DNA of 64,000 bases from Synechocystis salina LEGE 00031 (GCF_015207985.1 NZ_JADEVV010000017.1:1-64000); one strand, 5' to 3'. Numbered from the stretch's first letter, positions 17,465 through 27,006 are shown. Translations and numbers: made by a program. The notes: a model not told the origin generated them from the letters alone.

Positions 17465-20400
17465 ATGCCCACTACAACTGTTGCGATTATTTTTTACCGT
17501 TCCCACTACTTATCAGGTAACACTACTCCCATTGATGCTATTTGCCAAGCTTTAGAAAAATATAATTTAAATCCCCTTGCTATCTATGTTTCTTCCCTAC
17601 GGGAGCCGGACGTCCAAGCAGAAGTTTTAGCTATTTTCGAGAATTTGGATCAACCTTTAGGAGCTATTTTAAATACCACTAGTTTTTCCCTGGCTAAGTT
17701 ACAAAGACAGGTCGGTAATCTCGAAACTATTCCTCTCTGGCAAAAACTGAATGTCCCGGTGCTCCAGGTAATTCTTAGCGGTGGCGATCGCCAACAATGG
17801 CAGGAGAGCCTAAGGGGTTTAAATCCGAGGGATCTAGCCATGAATGTGGCTTTACCAGAAGTGGACGGCAGAATTATCACCAGGGCCATTTCCTTTAAAG
17901 CAATGGCAACTCGTCATCCCCAACTGGAAACGGAAGTGGTAATTTATGAGCCTGTGCCAGATCGGGTTGAGTGGGTAGCAGAACTAACTAAAAATATTAT
18001 TAATTGTGCTCAAACTAAAATTCCCCAACGGAAAGTCGCCCTAATTTTAGCGAATTATCCCAATAAAGATGGTCGTTTAGCTAATGGGGTAGGGCTAGAT
18101 ACTCCTGCTAGTTGTTTGCAGATTTTAGAAGCTTTAAAAAATGCTGGTTATACTCTTGACCCAATTCCCCAGGATACTAAGACTTTAATTAAACAATTAA
18201 CCCAAGGGGTAACTAATGACCAGGAATTAGCCTCATATCGAGCTGTTCATCAAACTATTGCCACAGAAAAAGTATGGGATTTTTTTTATAGCCTACCCCA
18301 GCCTGTACAACAGGCCATGACAGAGCGGTGGCAGACCAGGGAAAGTTGGGATAATTTACCGGATCAATTTGTCATTAGTGGCATCCAATTGGGTAATGTT
18401 TTTGTCGGTATTCAACCAGCCCGGGGCTATGACTTTGATCCTAGTTTGAACTACCATGCTCCGGATTTAGAACCTACTCTCCATTACCTGGCTTTTTATC
18501 TTTGGTTACGTCAGGAATTTTCTGCCCAGGCGGTAATTCATTTGGGTAAACACGGTAATTTGGAATGGTTACCGGGCAAAAGTGTTGTTTTATCTGACCA
18601 TTGCTACCCAGAAATTGCCCTAGGAACCTTGCCTAATTTTTATCCCTTTATTGTCAACGATCCAGGGGAAGGAACCCAAGCTAAACGCCGGAGCCAGGCC
18701 TGTATTATTGACCATTTAACTCCTCCTTTAACTAGGGCAGAATTATATGGTGATTTGGAGAAATTAGAGGCTTTAATTGATGAATATTATGAAGCCCAGG
18801 CTTTGGATCCAACTCGCGTTAAGACCATTGGCGATCGCCTCAGGAAACTATTTGAGGAAAGTCACCTCCAGAAAGATTTAGGATTACAACCACCAGAGCT
18901 AAAGGATTTAAATCCCCTATTAACTTCAGCGGATAGTTACCTATGTGAACTAAAGGAAGCCCAAATCCGGGATGGTCTACATATTCTTGGTCAAACTCCC
19001 CAGGGGGAACAGTTGCGGGATTTAGTAATTAGCATTGCCCGATCGCCGTCCTATCAAAGACTTGGTTTAACCCAGGCGATCGCCCTTGATTTAGAACTAG
19101 AATTTGATCCAGTTTTAGATGACCCCAAAGAGCCATGGCAATTGTCTTCCATTATGGTGATGAATTTGCAACAATGGGGATTGGTTAAATTTATTGAACC
19201 GCTTCAATCCTGTCGCATAGCGGGACAGGTGATTGAAATTTTAGAAGAAATTGCGAAGGAATTAGTGGGAAGTTTACTTGAAGGAATAACTACGGATCAA
19301 ACAGTTAATTTATCTTTCCAAAAGCCCGATGGTAAAACTAAACCTAGTCTTGATTACATTGAAAAAATTCTTCTGCCACTACTACTACAAACTCCCCAAG
19401 AAATCACCAATTTAATCCGGGGTTTAAATGGTGGATATATTGCCAGTGGTCCAGCGGGAGCACCTAGTCGGGGTCGACCTGATGTATTACCGACGGGACG
19501 GAATTTTTATTCAGTGGACATTCGAGCCATTCCCACGGAAACGGCCTGGGACATTGGCCGTCGGGCCGCCGAAACCTTAATTGAAAAGTACACCCAAGAC
19601 CAGGGAGAATATCCCCAAACCCTAGCCATTTCCATTTGGGGCACTTCCACCATGCGCACAGGCGGGGATGACATTGCCCAGGTTCTTGCCCTGTTAGGAG
19701 TACAGCCAGTGTGGGACGGCCCTTCCCGTCGCATTATTGATTTTGAAATTTTGCCCCTTACCGTACTAAAACGCCCCCGGGTGGATGTGACTGTCAGAAT
19801 TTCTGGATTTTTTCGGGATAGTTTCCCCAACTTAGTGGAGTTTCTCCACCAGGCGATCGCCGCTGTGAGTCAACTGGATGAACCGGAAGCGATGAATCCT
19901 TTAGCAGCAAAAGTTAAGCAAGAAACAAAGCAATGGCAACAATTGGGTTTACCGATGGAGGAAGCTGTCACTAAAGCAACCTATCGTATTTTTGGCTCTA
20001 AGCCAGGGGCCTACGGAGCGGGTTTACAAGGATTAATTGAGGCGCAAAATTGGCAAGACGATAGTGATTTAGCCAGGGCCTATCTCAATTGGAGTTGCTA
20101 TGCCTACGATCGCCAGGGCGTTGGCCACAATCAACCGGAAGTATTTGAGCAGCGGCTAAAAAATCTCCAAATTGTTTTGCATAACCAAGACAATCGAGAA
20201 CACGACTTACTAGACTCCGATGATTATTATCAATTTCAAGGGGGATTAACGGCGGCAGTGCGGTCATTGACGGGGCAAAATCCCACCGTTTATTTTGGGG
20301 ATAATGCCAACCCTGCCCAGCCCAAAATTAAGTTATTAAGCCAAGAAATTACCAAGGTTTACCGTTCCCGAGTAGTCAATCCCAAATGGATCACTGGGGT

Positions 20401-20731
20401 GATGCGCCATGGCTATAAGGGAGCGTTTGAAATGGCGGCTACGTTAGATTATCTCTTTGCCTACGATGCCACTACCCATTGTGTAGAGGATTTTATGTAT
20501 GCGGGGGTGGCCCAGGCATATCTACTCGATGACAAGGTCCAGCAATTTATCCAACAGCATAATCCTTGGGCGTTAAGGGATATGGCGGAAAGGTTATTGG
20601 AAGCCCACCAACGACAACTTTGGAACAATGTTGACAGCGAATTACTAGATCAACTACGGGCGATCGCCCATGATGCGGAAGAAATTTTGGAAAATAGTCA
20701 AATCTACCCTAGGCAAGAAAAGCTGAAATAA
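17465..20731 (+). CDS. cobN: CobN/Mg-chelatase H-like large subunit, N-terminally short
   Basis: A 1088-residue protein of the CobN/BchH family, the large subunit that holds the corrin or porphyrin ring during ATP-dependent metal insertion (cobalt for CobN). Visible marks are FYRSHYLSGNTTPIDAICQAL at the start, HLGKHGNLEWLPGKSVVLS, the GGYIASGPAGAPSRGRPDVLPTGRNFYSVD block, WGTSTMRTGGDDIAQ and the C-terminal WITGVMRHGYKGAFEMAATLDYL. Family members of about 1250 residues have roughly 150-190 residues before the first motif; here it begins at residue 7, so the N-terminal domain appears to be missing. The ATG abuts the stop of the preceding aldolase fusion. Corresponds to slr1211 by order. Confidence 0.85.
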   Translation: MPTTTVAIIFYRSHYLSGNTTPIDAICQALEKYNLNPLAIYVSSLREPDVQAEVLAIFENLDQPLGAILNTTSFSLAKLQRQVGNLETIPLWQKLNVPVLQVILSGGDRQQWQESLRGLNPRDLAMNVALPEVDGRIITRAISFKAMATRHPQLETEVVIYEPVPDRVEWVAELTKNIINCAQTKIPQRKVALILANYPNKDGRLANGVGLDTPASCLQILEALKNAGYTLDPIPQDTKTLIKQLTQGVTNDQELASYRAVHQTIATEKVWDFFYSLPQPVQQAMTERWQTRESWDNLPDQFVISGIQLGNVFVGIQPARGYDFDPSLNYHAPDLEPTLHYLAFYLWLRQEFSAQAVIHLGKHGNLEWLPGKSVVLSDHCYPEIALGTLPNFYPFIVNDPGEGTQAKRRSQACIIDHLTPPLTRAELYGDLEKLEALIDEYYEAQALDPTRVKTIGDRLRKLFEESHLQKDLGLQPPELKDLNPLLTSADSYLCELKEAQIRDGLHILGQTPQGEQLRDLVISIARSPSYQRLGLTQAIALDLELEFDPVLDDPKEPWQLSSIMVMNLQQWGLVKFIEPLQSCRIAGQVIEILEEIAKELVGSLLEGITTDQTVNLSFQKPDGKTKPSLDYIEKILLPLLLQTPQEITNLIRGLNGGYIASGPAGAPSRGRPDVLPTGRNFYSVDIRAIPTETAWDIGRRAAETLIEKYTQDQGEYPQTLAISIWGTSTMRTGGDDIAQVLALLGVQPVWDGPSRRIIDFEILPLTVLKRPRVDVTVRISGFFRDSFPNLVEFLHQAIAAVSQLDEPEAMNPLAAKVKQETKQWQQLGLPMEEAVTKATYRIFGSKPGAYGAGLQGLIEAQNWQDDSDLARAYLNWSCYAYDRQGVGHNQPEVFEQRLKNLQIVLHNQDNREHDLLDSDDYYQFQGGLTAAVRSLTGQNPTVYFGDNANPAQPKIKLLSQEITKVYRSRVVNPKWITGVMRHGYKGAFEMAATLDYLFAYDATTHCVEDFMYAGVAQAYLLDDKVQQFIQQHNPWALRDMAERLLEAHQRQLWNNVDSELLDQLRAIAHDAEEILENSQIYPRQEKLK

Positions 20732-20822
20732 ATTAGGTAGATATTGAATGGTGTAAATAGTCACCATTGTTTAGTATTCGATTAGCCTAGCCTGTTCAAA
20801 CACTTTAACCAAAGGTATGTCC

Positions 20823-23357
20823 ATGGCAATCACCGCATTTACCCTGGGAGACTTTTTGCAAGCCAATGGCTATATGCCCCATGGCCATTGCTACCTTTGG
20901 CAAACTCCCCTGGTCTGGCTCCATGTCACCGCCGATTTCTTCACGGCGATCGCCTACTATTCCATCCCCGTCATTCTGCTGTACTTCCTGCGTAAGCGAC
21001 AGGATATTCCCTTTCCCAACATTATTTTTCTATTTGGGGCCTTTATTCTATGTTGTGGTACCAGTCATTTTTTTGACATTGTTACCCTCTGGTATCCCAT
21101 CTATTGGGTATCCGGTGCAATTAAAGCTTCCATGGCGATCGCTTCCGTCATCACCGTCTCTGAATTAATTAAAATTGTACCCAATGCTCTGAACTTAAAA
21201 TCTCCCACAGAATTGGCCAGCCTTAATCTTGCCCTTAATCAAGAAATTAAAGAAAGACAAACAGCCGAAATAGCGCTACAAGAATTAAACAATCATCTTG
21301 AAAAAAGGGTAGAGGACCGGACTACTCAATTAGCAAAAATCAATCAACAGTTAGAACGGGAAATTCAGGATAAAACCCAAGCAAAAGAAGCCCTAGAAAA
21401 AAACAAAGACCAACTAGCGCAATTAGCCGCCATTGTGGAATCTTCCCAGGATGCCATTATTAGCAAAACTCTAGATGGGATAATCACTAGCTGGAACGAG
21501 TCCGCCGAAAGATTATTTGGCTATACGGCTGAAGAAATGATTGGCACCCATATCACCAAGCTGATTCCTGAAGGTTTAATCATAGAAGAGGATCTTATTT
21601 CCGAATGTATTCGCCAGGGTCAGAGGATTAATACCTACGAAACTCAAAGACAGCGTAAGGATGGCAGTAAAATTGATGTTGCCCTGACCATTTCTCCCAT
21701 TCGAGATGAGCACAGAAATGTGGTGGGAGCGTCTAAAATCGCGCGGGATATTACCGCTAGATTGGAGGTGGAAAATGCCCTACGGGAAAGTCAACATTTC
21801 ATTGAAAAATTAGCCAATTATTCTCCCCAAATTCTATACATTTTAGATCCCATTGCCTGGAAAAATATTTATGTTAATTATCAGTCTTTAGAAATCCTAG
21901 GCTACACCCCAGAGGAATTTAAAAATGGTGGCACCGAGTTGTTATTAGATATTATCCATGGCGATGATTTATCCACCCTCTATGAAAATCAAAACTTTTG
22001 GCAAACTGCCCAGGAAGGTCAGATTTTAACCACCGAATATCGTATGCGGCACAAAAATGGGTCTTGGCGATGGTTACGTTCCAGGGAAGTGGTTTTTGCT
22101 CGAGATGACTATGGCCAAGTTACCAAGGTTTTGGGTACAGCCCAAGATATTAGTGATAGTAAAAAACAAGAGCAAAAGCTCTATGAACAGGGGCGCCGGG
22201 AGTTACTACTAAGGCAGATTACCCAACGCATTCGCCAATCTTTAGATCTACCAACTATTTTTGAAACGGTGGTGCAGGAAATTCGTCAATTTTTAGGGGC
22301 GGATCGAGTGGTAATTTTTCAGTTTGCATCAGCTACAAATTTTGCCATTGGCGACATTGTGGCAGAATCAGTATTACCCTCTTTTCAATCTCTCCTCAAT
22401 CAAACTATTGAAGAAACTTGCTTTAGTAGCAATTACGCCCACAAATATCAACAGGGTAGAATCCAAGCCATTGAGGATATTTATCAATCTACTTTACGTC
22501 CATGCCATATTGATTTCTTGGCCGGTTTACAAGTGAGGGCTAACTTGGTTTTACCATTGGTCAATGACGCAGTTTTATGGGGCTTACTCTGCATCCATCA
22601 ATGTGATCAGACTCGACTTTGGGAACCAACGGAAATCGACTTGCTTAAGCAGATAACTAATCAGTTTGAAATCGCAATTCAGCAGGCCATTTTATATGAG
22701 CAGGCCCAACAGGAACTAGCTTCAAAAAATCATCTTTTTGTTCAGTTAACCAATGAGTTGCAACAGAAAAAAGTTCTACTCAAAGAAATTCATCATCGGG
22801 TTAAGAATAATTTACAAATCATGTCTAGTTTGCTTTATCTGCAATTTAGTAAAGCATCTCCAATGGTGCAGAAGTTAAGTGAAGAATATCAAAATCGTAT
22901 TCAGTCCATGGCCCTTATCCATGAGCAACTATATCGCAGTGAAGACTTGGCCAATATTGATTTCAATGAATATCTCAAAAATTTAACCCATAACATTTGC
23001 CAAAGCTATGGTTTTCACCAGGGAGATATTAGTATAAAACTTTTGGTTGAGCAAGTTAAAGTGCCCCTGGAACAATCTATTCCTTTGGGGTTGATTATTC
23101 AAGAATTAGTGTCTAATGCTTTAAAACATGCTTTTCCCACCGCAGTTGGGGAAATTTCAATTCAGTTTACCTCAGTGGAAAATCATTATAGCCTCCAAGT
23201 ACAAGACAACGGAGTGGGGGTATCCAAGGAGATTGACTTGGAAAATACTGATAGCTTGGGTATGCAACTTATTTACAGTCTTACCGAGCAACTGCAGGGA
23301 GAATTGCATTATCAATATGCCGACGGCGCTAAATTTGCCCTGCAATTTTCAATTTAG
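20823..23357 (+). CDS. etr1: Ethylene/UV-A receptor histidine kinase SynEtr1 (UirS)
   Basis: An 844-residue hybrid photoreceptor and ethylene receptor. Three N-terminal membrane helices (about 26-110) carry the copper-dependent ethylene site: Asp38, Ile75, Cys78 and His82 in ILCCGTSHFFD, aligning with plant ETR1 Ile62, Cys65 and His69. A coiled coil (about 125-200) precedes two PAS domains (about 205-320 and 330-445), a cyanobacteriochrome GAF domain (about 465-630) with the candidate bilin Cys561 in RPCHIDF, and a HisKA_2/HWE-type kinase (KEIHHRVKNNLQ) with N- and G-boxes. ATG 20823 follows AAAGG better than ATG 20817. In PCC 6803 (slr1212) it signals to UirR and governs negative phototaxis and biofilm traits. 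Confidence 0.93.
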   Translation: MAITAFTLGDFLQANGYMPHGHCYLWQTPLVWLHVTADFFTAIAYYSIPVILLYFLRKRQDIPFPNIIFLFGAFILCCGTSHFFDIVTLWYPIYWVSGAIKASMAIASVITVSELIKIVPNALNLKSPTELASLNLALNQEIKERQTAEIALQELNNHLEKRVEDRTTQLAKINQQLEREIQDKTQAKEALEKNKDQLAQLAAIVESSQDAIISKTLDGIITSWNESAERLFGYTAEEMIGTHITKLIPEGLIIEEDLISECIRQGQRINTYETQRQRKDGSKIDVALTISPIRDEHRNVVGASKIARDITARLEVENALRESQHFIEKLANYSPQILYILDPIAWKNIYVNYQSLEILGYTPEEFKNGGTELLLDIIHGDDLSTLYENQNFWQTAQEGQILTTEYRMRHKNGSWRWLRSREVVFARDDYGQVTKVLGTAQDISDSKKQEQKLYEQGRRELLLRQITQRIRQSLDLPTIFETVVQEIRQFLGADRVVIFQFASATNFAIGDIVAESVLPSFQSLLNQTIEETCFSSNYAHKYQQGRIQAIEDIYQSTLRPCHIDFLAGLQVRANLVLPLVNDAVLWGLLCIHQCDQTRLWEPTEIDLLKQITNQFEIAIQQAILYEQAQQELASKNHLFVQLTNELQQKKVLLKEIHHRVKNNLQIMSSLLYLQFSKASPMVQKLSEEYQNRIQSMALIHEQLYRSEDLANIDFNEYLKNLTHNICQSYGFHQGDISIKLLVEQVKVPLEQSIPLGLIIQELVSNALKHAFPTAVGEISIQFTSVENHYSLQVQDNGVGVSKEIDLENTDSLGMQLIYSLTEQLQGELHYQYADGAKFALQFSI

Positions 23358-23414
23358 TTGGCTTGCTTAATCACCAAAAAAGCTACCAGAAATCAAAATT
23401 ATTTGGTTGGTATT

Positions 23415-24140
23415 ATGAGAAGTAAGGTGTTAATTGTGGAGGATGAACGACTGGTGGCCCAGCACATTGCTCAGTTGTTAAAGAGCGATGGTTATGAAGT
23501 TTGTGCGATCGCCAGTGATGGAGCAACGGCGCTGAAAAAAATTGCTGAATTTTACCCAGATTTAATTTTGCTAGATATTCGCATTAAAGGGGAGATTGAC
23601 GGAGTAGAGGTGGCTGAGCGGATTAAATCTCTCTATTCCATTCCCATTGTTTATCTCACAGCTTTTTCCGATGGCGAAACCCTGGAGCGGGCCCAGAAAA
23701 CCAATCCCCAGGGCTATGTGATCAAGCCCTTTAGGCGACAACAACTGATCTCTACACTGGCGATCGCCATGGCTAACCATCAACAGCAAGAAAAACCAGA
23801 GGAAGACAATCTCTCCGGATCAACGGGGCATTATCGCCTGCAACCGACCTTGGACTATATCCAAGAACACCTCGACCAAGGCATTACCGTTGAGTTTCTG
23901 GCCGGGGCGATCGGCATGAGCACAGCCTACTTTTGTCGCTTTTTCCAAAAGGAAATGGGGTGTTCACCCTACCAATTCATTATTCAACAACGGGTTGAGC
24001 GAGCCAAAATAATATTACTGGAAAGGGAATTGCCCATTAGCGAAGTCGCGTTGAGATGTGGCTTCAGCTCCCACAGTCAGCTTAACTACCATTTTCGTAA
24101 CCTCTTGGGCATTACCCCGAAGGAATATCGCAGTCGTTAG
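23415..24140 (+). CDS. uirR: Response regulator UirR, receiver plus AraC-type HTH
   Basis: A 241-residue transcription factor. The receiver domain (about 1-120) starts KVLIVEDERLVAQH, has the phospho-acceptor Asp in LILLDIRIKG, a conserved Thr in IVYLTAFSD and Lys in YVIKPF. A linker leads to an AraC/XylS DNA-binding domain (about 140-241), with two helix-turn-helix motifs, including AIGMSTAYFCRFFQKEMG and CGFSSHSQLNYHFRNLLGITPKEYR. The ATG at 23415 gives MRSKVLIVEDER; the open frame further upstream is not homologous. In PCC 6803 (slr1213) it is phosphorylated in response to UirS and activates lsiR downstream. It is 57 bp after etr1, so in one operon. Confidence 0.92.
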   Translation: MRSKVLIVEDERLVAQHIAQLLKSDGYEVCAIASDGATALKKIAEFYPDLILLDIRIKGEIDGVEVAERIKSLYSIPIVYLTAFSDGETLERAQKTNPQGYVIKPFRRQQLISTLAIAMANHQQQEKPEEDNLSGSTGHYRLQPTLDYIQEHLDQGITVEFLAGAIGMSTAYFCRFFQKEMGCSPYQFIIQQRVERAKIILLERELPISEVALRCGFSSHSQLNYHFRNLLGITPKEYRSR

Positions 24141-24179
24141 CGTTTCCTAGGTAAAACCCACGCAAAAAAATAAAATTGA

Positions 24180-24208
24180 TGTCAAAAATCAACTAGTTTG
24201 TCAAAAAT
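24180..24208 (+). promoter_or_regulatory. 10-bp direct repeat, candidate UirR operator
   Basis: TGTCAAAAAT occurs perfectly at 24180-24189 and 24199-24208, a 19-bp centre-to-centre spacing close to the roughly two-turn spacing used by AraC-family regulators. It lies downstream of the AraC-type uirR gene and upstream of its known target lsiR. A possible -10 (TAGGAT, 24236-24241) follows. The assignment to UirR is inference. Confidence 0.4.
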
Positions 24209-24239
24209 TGACCAAGACAGATCTGGGAATTTTCCTAGG

Positions 24240-24666
24240 ATAGATTTGTGCTGGTGATAGGCGGGCTGTAGATGCCATCGGCTCAACTCCCCGCGTTGCC
24301 AAGGATTAGACCCATTCCTACCCGCTTATTTTTTAGGCAAGCTCTTGCAAGTTTGAATCCTAATTTACATTTTTAGGTCTGGGTCTTAGATAGCGGTTTC
24401 CTTCGACCCCAGGGCCTTGGCGAGCGAGATCCATGTTTTGGTGCCTTGACTAGCAACGAACACCAGCCGTTTTCCTTGAATCCTTCTGTGGTCAGTCCTA
24501 ATAGTCACCATTTGGTGCAACACCTAGGGAGCCGAGAATTTTCTCCTATGTCAACCCCCGTAACAGTTGAAATGGGGGAACTTCTCGCCCTTAGTTCTTC
24601 CCATGGCAAAGGTATCGACTGAACACTGTTATCGTTTATCCTCCAAAGCTTGCAAAGGAGTTTCCC
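24240..24666 (+). ncRNA. csiR1: csiR1 small RNA / long lsiR leader region (approximate limits)
   Basis: The 526-bp gap between uirR and lsiR is unusually long and has no credible gene. In PCC 6803 the small RNA csiR1 (carbon stress induced RNA 1) is encoded in exactly this gap and is co-controlled with slr1214. The sequence here shows a candidate promoter region ending near 24241, GC-rich structured segments around 24260-24330 ending in TTATTTTTT, and a strong hairpin at 24524-24594. The limits given are approximate: they are set by the promoter guess and the start of lsiR. Confidence 0.45.
24524..24594 (+). other. Long imperfect RNA hairpin in the lsiR leader
   Basis: CTA-GGG-CGAGAA (24524-24538, small bulge) pairs with TTCTCG-CCC-TAG (24582-24594), and an inner stem CCCCC (24555-24559) pairs with GGGGG (24574-24578) across a 14-nt loop. 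No T-tract follows, so it is not a simple terminator; it ends about 70 nt before the lsiR ATG. Confidence 0.6.
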
Positions 24667-25785
24667 ATGACCGCCGTAATCACCCGCCAAATTCCTAGCG
24701 AATTCCTGCAAACCTTAATTAAGGAAAAGGCCACCGGGAGACTGACGGTGCAGAATCCCCTTGATGAGTTGGTCACCTGGCAGGTTTATCTTGGCAAAGG
24801 GAAAATTAATTTTGCTAACAGTGGCGTGGGGGGGATGCAAAGGGTCAGGTATCTTCTGGGTAATTATCTGAATGAGAATAAAATTAGCCTACCTCCCAAA
24901 ATTACAGACGACTATAAATATATCTGTGACCTTTGGAAACAGGAAGTAATTTCCTTTCAGCAAACCCGCTCGATTCTAACTCAGTTTGCCCAGGAAGCAT
25001 TGGTTCATTTTTTGGCCATTCCCGTTACCCAATGTTATTTTGATCAAGACGATAGCATTAAGGACCTATTTCTTAATTTAGAATTGGCAAAAACCACCCA
25101 ATCTGTGGAACATAAGATTAGATACTGGGGAGAACTATATCCTCAGATCAATTCGCCTTTTCAGCGCCCCTTGGTGGAAAATTGGCAAGAAGTAAAAACC
25201 ATGCTGAATTTGAGCTATCGCCGCAGTGAACAGTGGTGTGAGCATCTCTTGGAGGGATTTAAAAATCTCTCTTGTTTATATGAGCTAGCCCGCAAAACAA
25301 ACAGCAGTGTTTTAGAGTTAGCCTTGTTATTTTATCCGCGGATTAAGTCAGGGGAAATCAAAATGTTGCCCTATCAAGAAATTTCAGTTGATGATACCAA
25401 CCTACCGGTGGTAATTTCCGTTAATAATCGACCCTCTGTGCAGCAAGTTGTGCGAGAAACATTGGGCCAGCGGGGTTTTAAAGTCGTTTGCATTGACGAC
25501 CCCTGCCACGCTTTAGCGGCCGCCATTAGTCATAATCCCCAGTTAATTCTAATTGATGCGGACATGCCGGGGATCAGTGGCTATGAACTCTGTCGTTTGC
25601 TGCGAAAATCTTCCGCGGTGAAGGAAACTCCCATTATTCTACTCAATCAAAATGATGGGGTAATGGAGCAAATTCAAGGACGTATAGCTAAGGCTTCTGG
25701 ACAGATCAATAAACAGTTTTTATCCCAAGAGTTGCTGCAGGTTAGGAAAGACTATTTGGATTCTGCCCCAGCTCTTTGCCCCTAG
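24667..25785 (+). CDS. lsiR: PatA-type response regulator LsiR (DUF4388 plus receiver)
   Basis: A 372-residue regulator of the PatA subfamily. The N-terminal DUF4388 domain (about 1-100) shows the motif ATGRLTVQNPLDELVTWQVYLGKGKINFAN, a helical middle follows, and a C-terminal receiver (about 245-365) has the phospho-Asp in LILIDADMPGISGYEL. There is no DNA-binding domain. In PCC 6803 LsiR (slr1214) is induced by UirS/UirR under UV-A and switches cells to negative phototaxis, probably through the type IV pilus motor. AAAGGAG lies well placed before the ATG. The long structured 5' region suggests post-transcriptional control. Confidence 0.9.
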   Translation: MTAVITRQIPSEFLQTLIKEKATGRLTVQNPLDELVTWQVYLGKGKINFANSGVGGMQRVRYLLGNYLNENKISLPPKITDDYKYICDLWKQEVISFQQTRSILTQFAQEALVHFLAIPVTQCYFDQDDSIKDLFLNLELAKTTQSVEHKIRYWGELYPQINSPFQRPLVENWQEVKTMLNLSYRRSEQWCEHLLEGFKNLSCLYELARKTNSSVLELALLFYPRIKSGEIKMLPYQEISVDDTNLPVVISVNNRPSVQQVVRETLGQRGFKVVCIDDPCHALAAAISHNPQLILIDADMPGISGYELCRLLRKSSAVKETPIILLNQNDGVMEQIQGRIAKASGQINKQFLSQELLQVRKDYLDSAPALCP

Positions 25786-25856
25786 GAAAAGTTTCTGAGT
25801 TTGTGATACATTTCCCTATTATGGAGTGATTTCCAATTTGTCTGGGGTTTGTTGCT

Positions 25857-26516
25857 GTGGTTTTAAACCGTTTAGCGTTGGCTGGCCTATGGTTGGCATT
25901 GGTGATTTTTGCCTTTGGTTTTGCTCCCCCCAGTGATCCCCAAACCTTAGCTTTAATCAAGGCCCTTTCTCTTGGTCAGTGGCAGGACATCAATCCGGTT
26001 ATTATTGCTCTGTTCAATCTGATGGGAATCTGGCCCATGGCCTATGCTGCCATGTTAATCGGCGATCGCCAGGGGAGAAAATTTCCAGCTTGGCCCTTTG
26101 TGGCAGGGTCATTCTTTTTGGGGGCTTTTGCCCTACTGCCCTATTTAGTTATCTGGCCGCCCCCGACACAAACCGATTCCCAGACATCGAACTCGGCATC
26201 ATCAAAAGTAGCTAAATTCTGGCGCTCTCCCTGGTTGGGGCGAATTTTATTCCTGTTGGCGATCGCCTGTGCGCTTGGGGCAGTGCTTCTGGGGGATTGG
26301 GGCGATTATTGGCAACAACTACAAACCAATCAATTCATCGCCGTGATGAGTAGTGATTTTCTCTGTTTAACCCTGGCCTTTCCCCTATTGCTGGCCCAAA
26401 ATCTGCACCATGGGCAAGGGATGCGTTCCTCACTGTTAACTCCTATGGCCATGGTGCCCTTGTTTGGTGCTTTAGCCTACCTGAGTATCCGCCGAGACCA
26501 CAACGTCACAGAGTAA
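25857..26516 (+). CDS. Conserved cyanobacterial membrane protein, function unknown
   Basis: A 219-residue protein starting at GTG 25857. Several hydrophobic segments are visible (about 5-25, 45-65, 80-100, 128-150, 165-185 and near the C-terminus), with a Thr/Ser-rich cytoplasmic or lumenal loop around 100-120. The segment NPVIIALFNLMGIWPMAYAAMLIGDRQGRKFPAWPFVAGSFFLGAFALLPYL resembles a family of hypothetical proteins shared by cyanobacteria and plastid-bearing eukaryotes. No catalytic motif is present. It lies between lsiR and the convergent aroQ, and matches slr1215 by order. Confidence 0.75.
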   Translation: MVLNRLALAGLWLALVIFAFGFAPPSDPQTLALIKALSLGQWQDINPVIIALFNLMGIWPMAYAAMLIGDRQGRKFPAWPFVAGSFFLGAFALLPYLVIWPPPTQTDSQTSNSASSKVAKFWRSPWLGRILFLLAIACALGAVLLGDWGDYWQQLQTNQFIAVMSSDFLCLTLAFPLLLAQNLHHGQGMRSSLLTPMAMVPLFGALAYLSIRRDHNVTE

Positions 26517-26521
26517 AATCC

Positions 26522-26980
26522 TTAACCATCGGCCTTTTCGTTGAGATAGTCCACCAAAGCCCTCAACCCTAAACGATAACTATTTAACCCAAAGCCACAA
26601 ATTTGCCCGATCGCCACTGGGGCAATGTGGGAAATATGGCGAAACGATTCCCGCTGATGGATATTACTCAGATGCACTTCCACACAGGGGAGTTGTACCG
26701 CCGCTAAAGCATCCCGGAGAGCAATGCTGGTGTGGGTATAGGCCGCCGCATTAAAAACAATGCCGTGGTAATTACCCAGGGTACTATGGATGGCACTAAC
26801 TAATTCCCCTTCCCCATTAGACTGAAAAGTGGCCACTTCTACCCCTAAATCCACCCCATCTTTTTGGAGATAATGATTAATTTCCCCTAAGGTGAGGGAG
26901 CCATAAATCCCCGGTTCCCGTTGGCCCAACAAATTCAAATTGGGGCCATGGAGCACCAATACTTTCCAAACAGTCGACAT
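26522..26980 (-). CDS. aroQ: Type II 3-dehydroquinate dehydratase
   Basis: A 152-residue enzyme that dehydrates 3-dehydroquinate to 3-dehydroshikimate in the shikimate pathway; type II enzymes are small dodecamers. Motifs are [17 protein letters not shown] (with the lid Arg and catalytic Tyr), [31 protein letters not shown] (His base) and [14 protein letters not shown]. The length is normal. A 45-codon frame on the same strand ends 26 bp upstream, so the two could be co-transcribed. The gene is convergent with the membrane protein gene, 5 bp apart. Matches sll1112. Confidence 0.95.
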   Translation of the reverse strand: MSTVWKVLVLHGPNLNLLGQREPGIYGSLTLGEINHYLQKDGVDLGVEVATFQSNGEGELVSAIHSTLGNYHGIVFNAAAYTHTSIALRDALAAVQLPCVEVHLSNIHQRESFRHISHIAPVAIGQICGFGLNSYRLGLRALVDYLNEKADG

Positions 26981-27006
26981 ATTTTTACTAGCCAGTTAAC
27001 TTCCCT

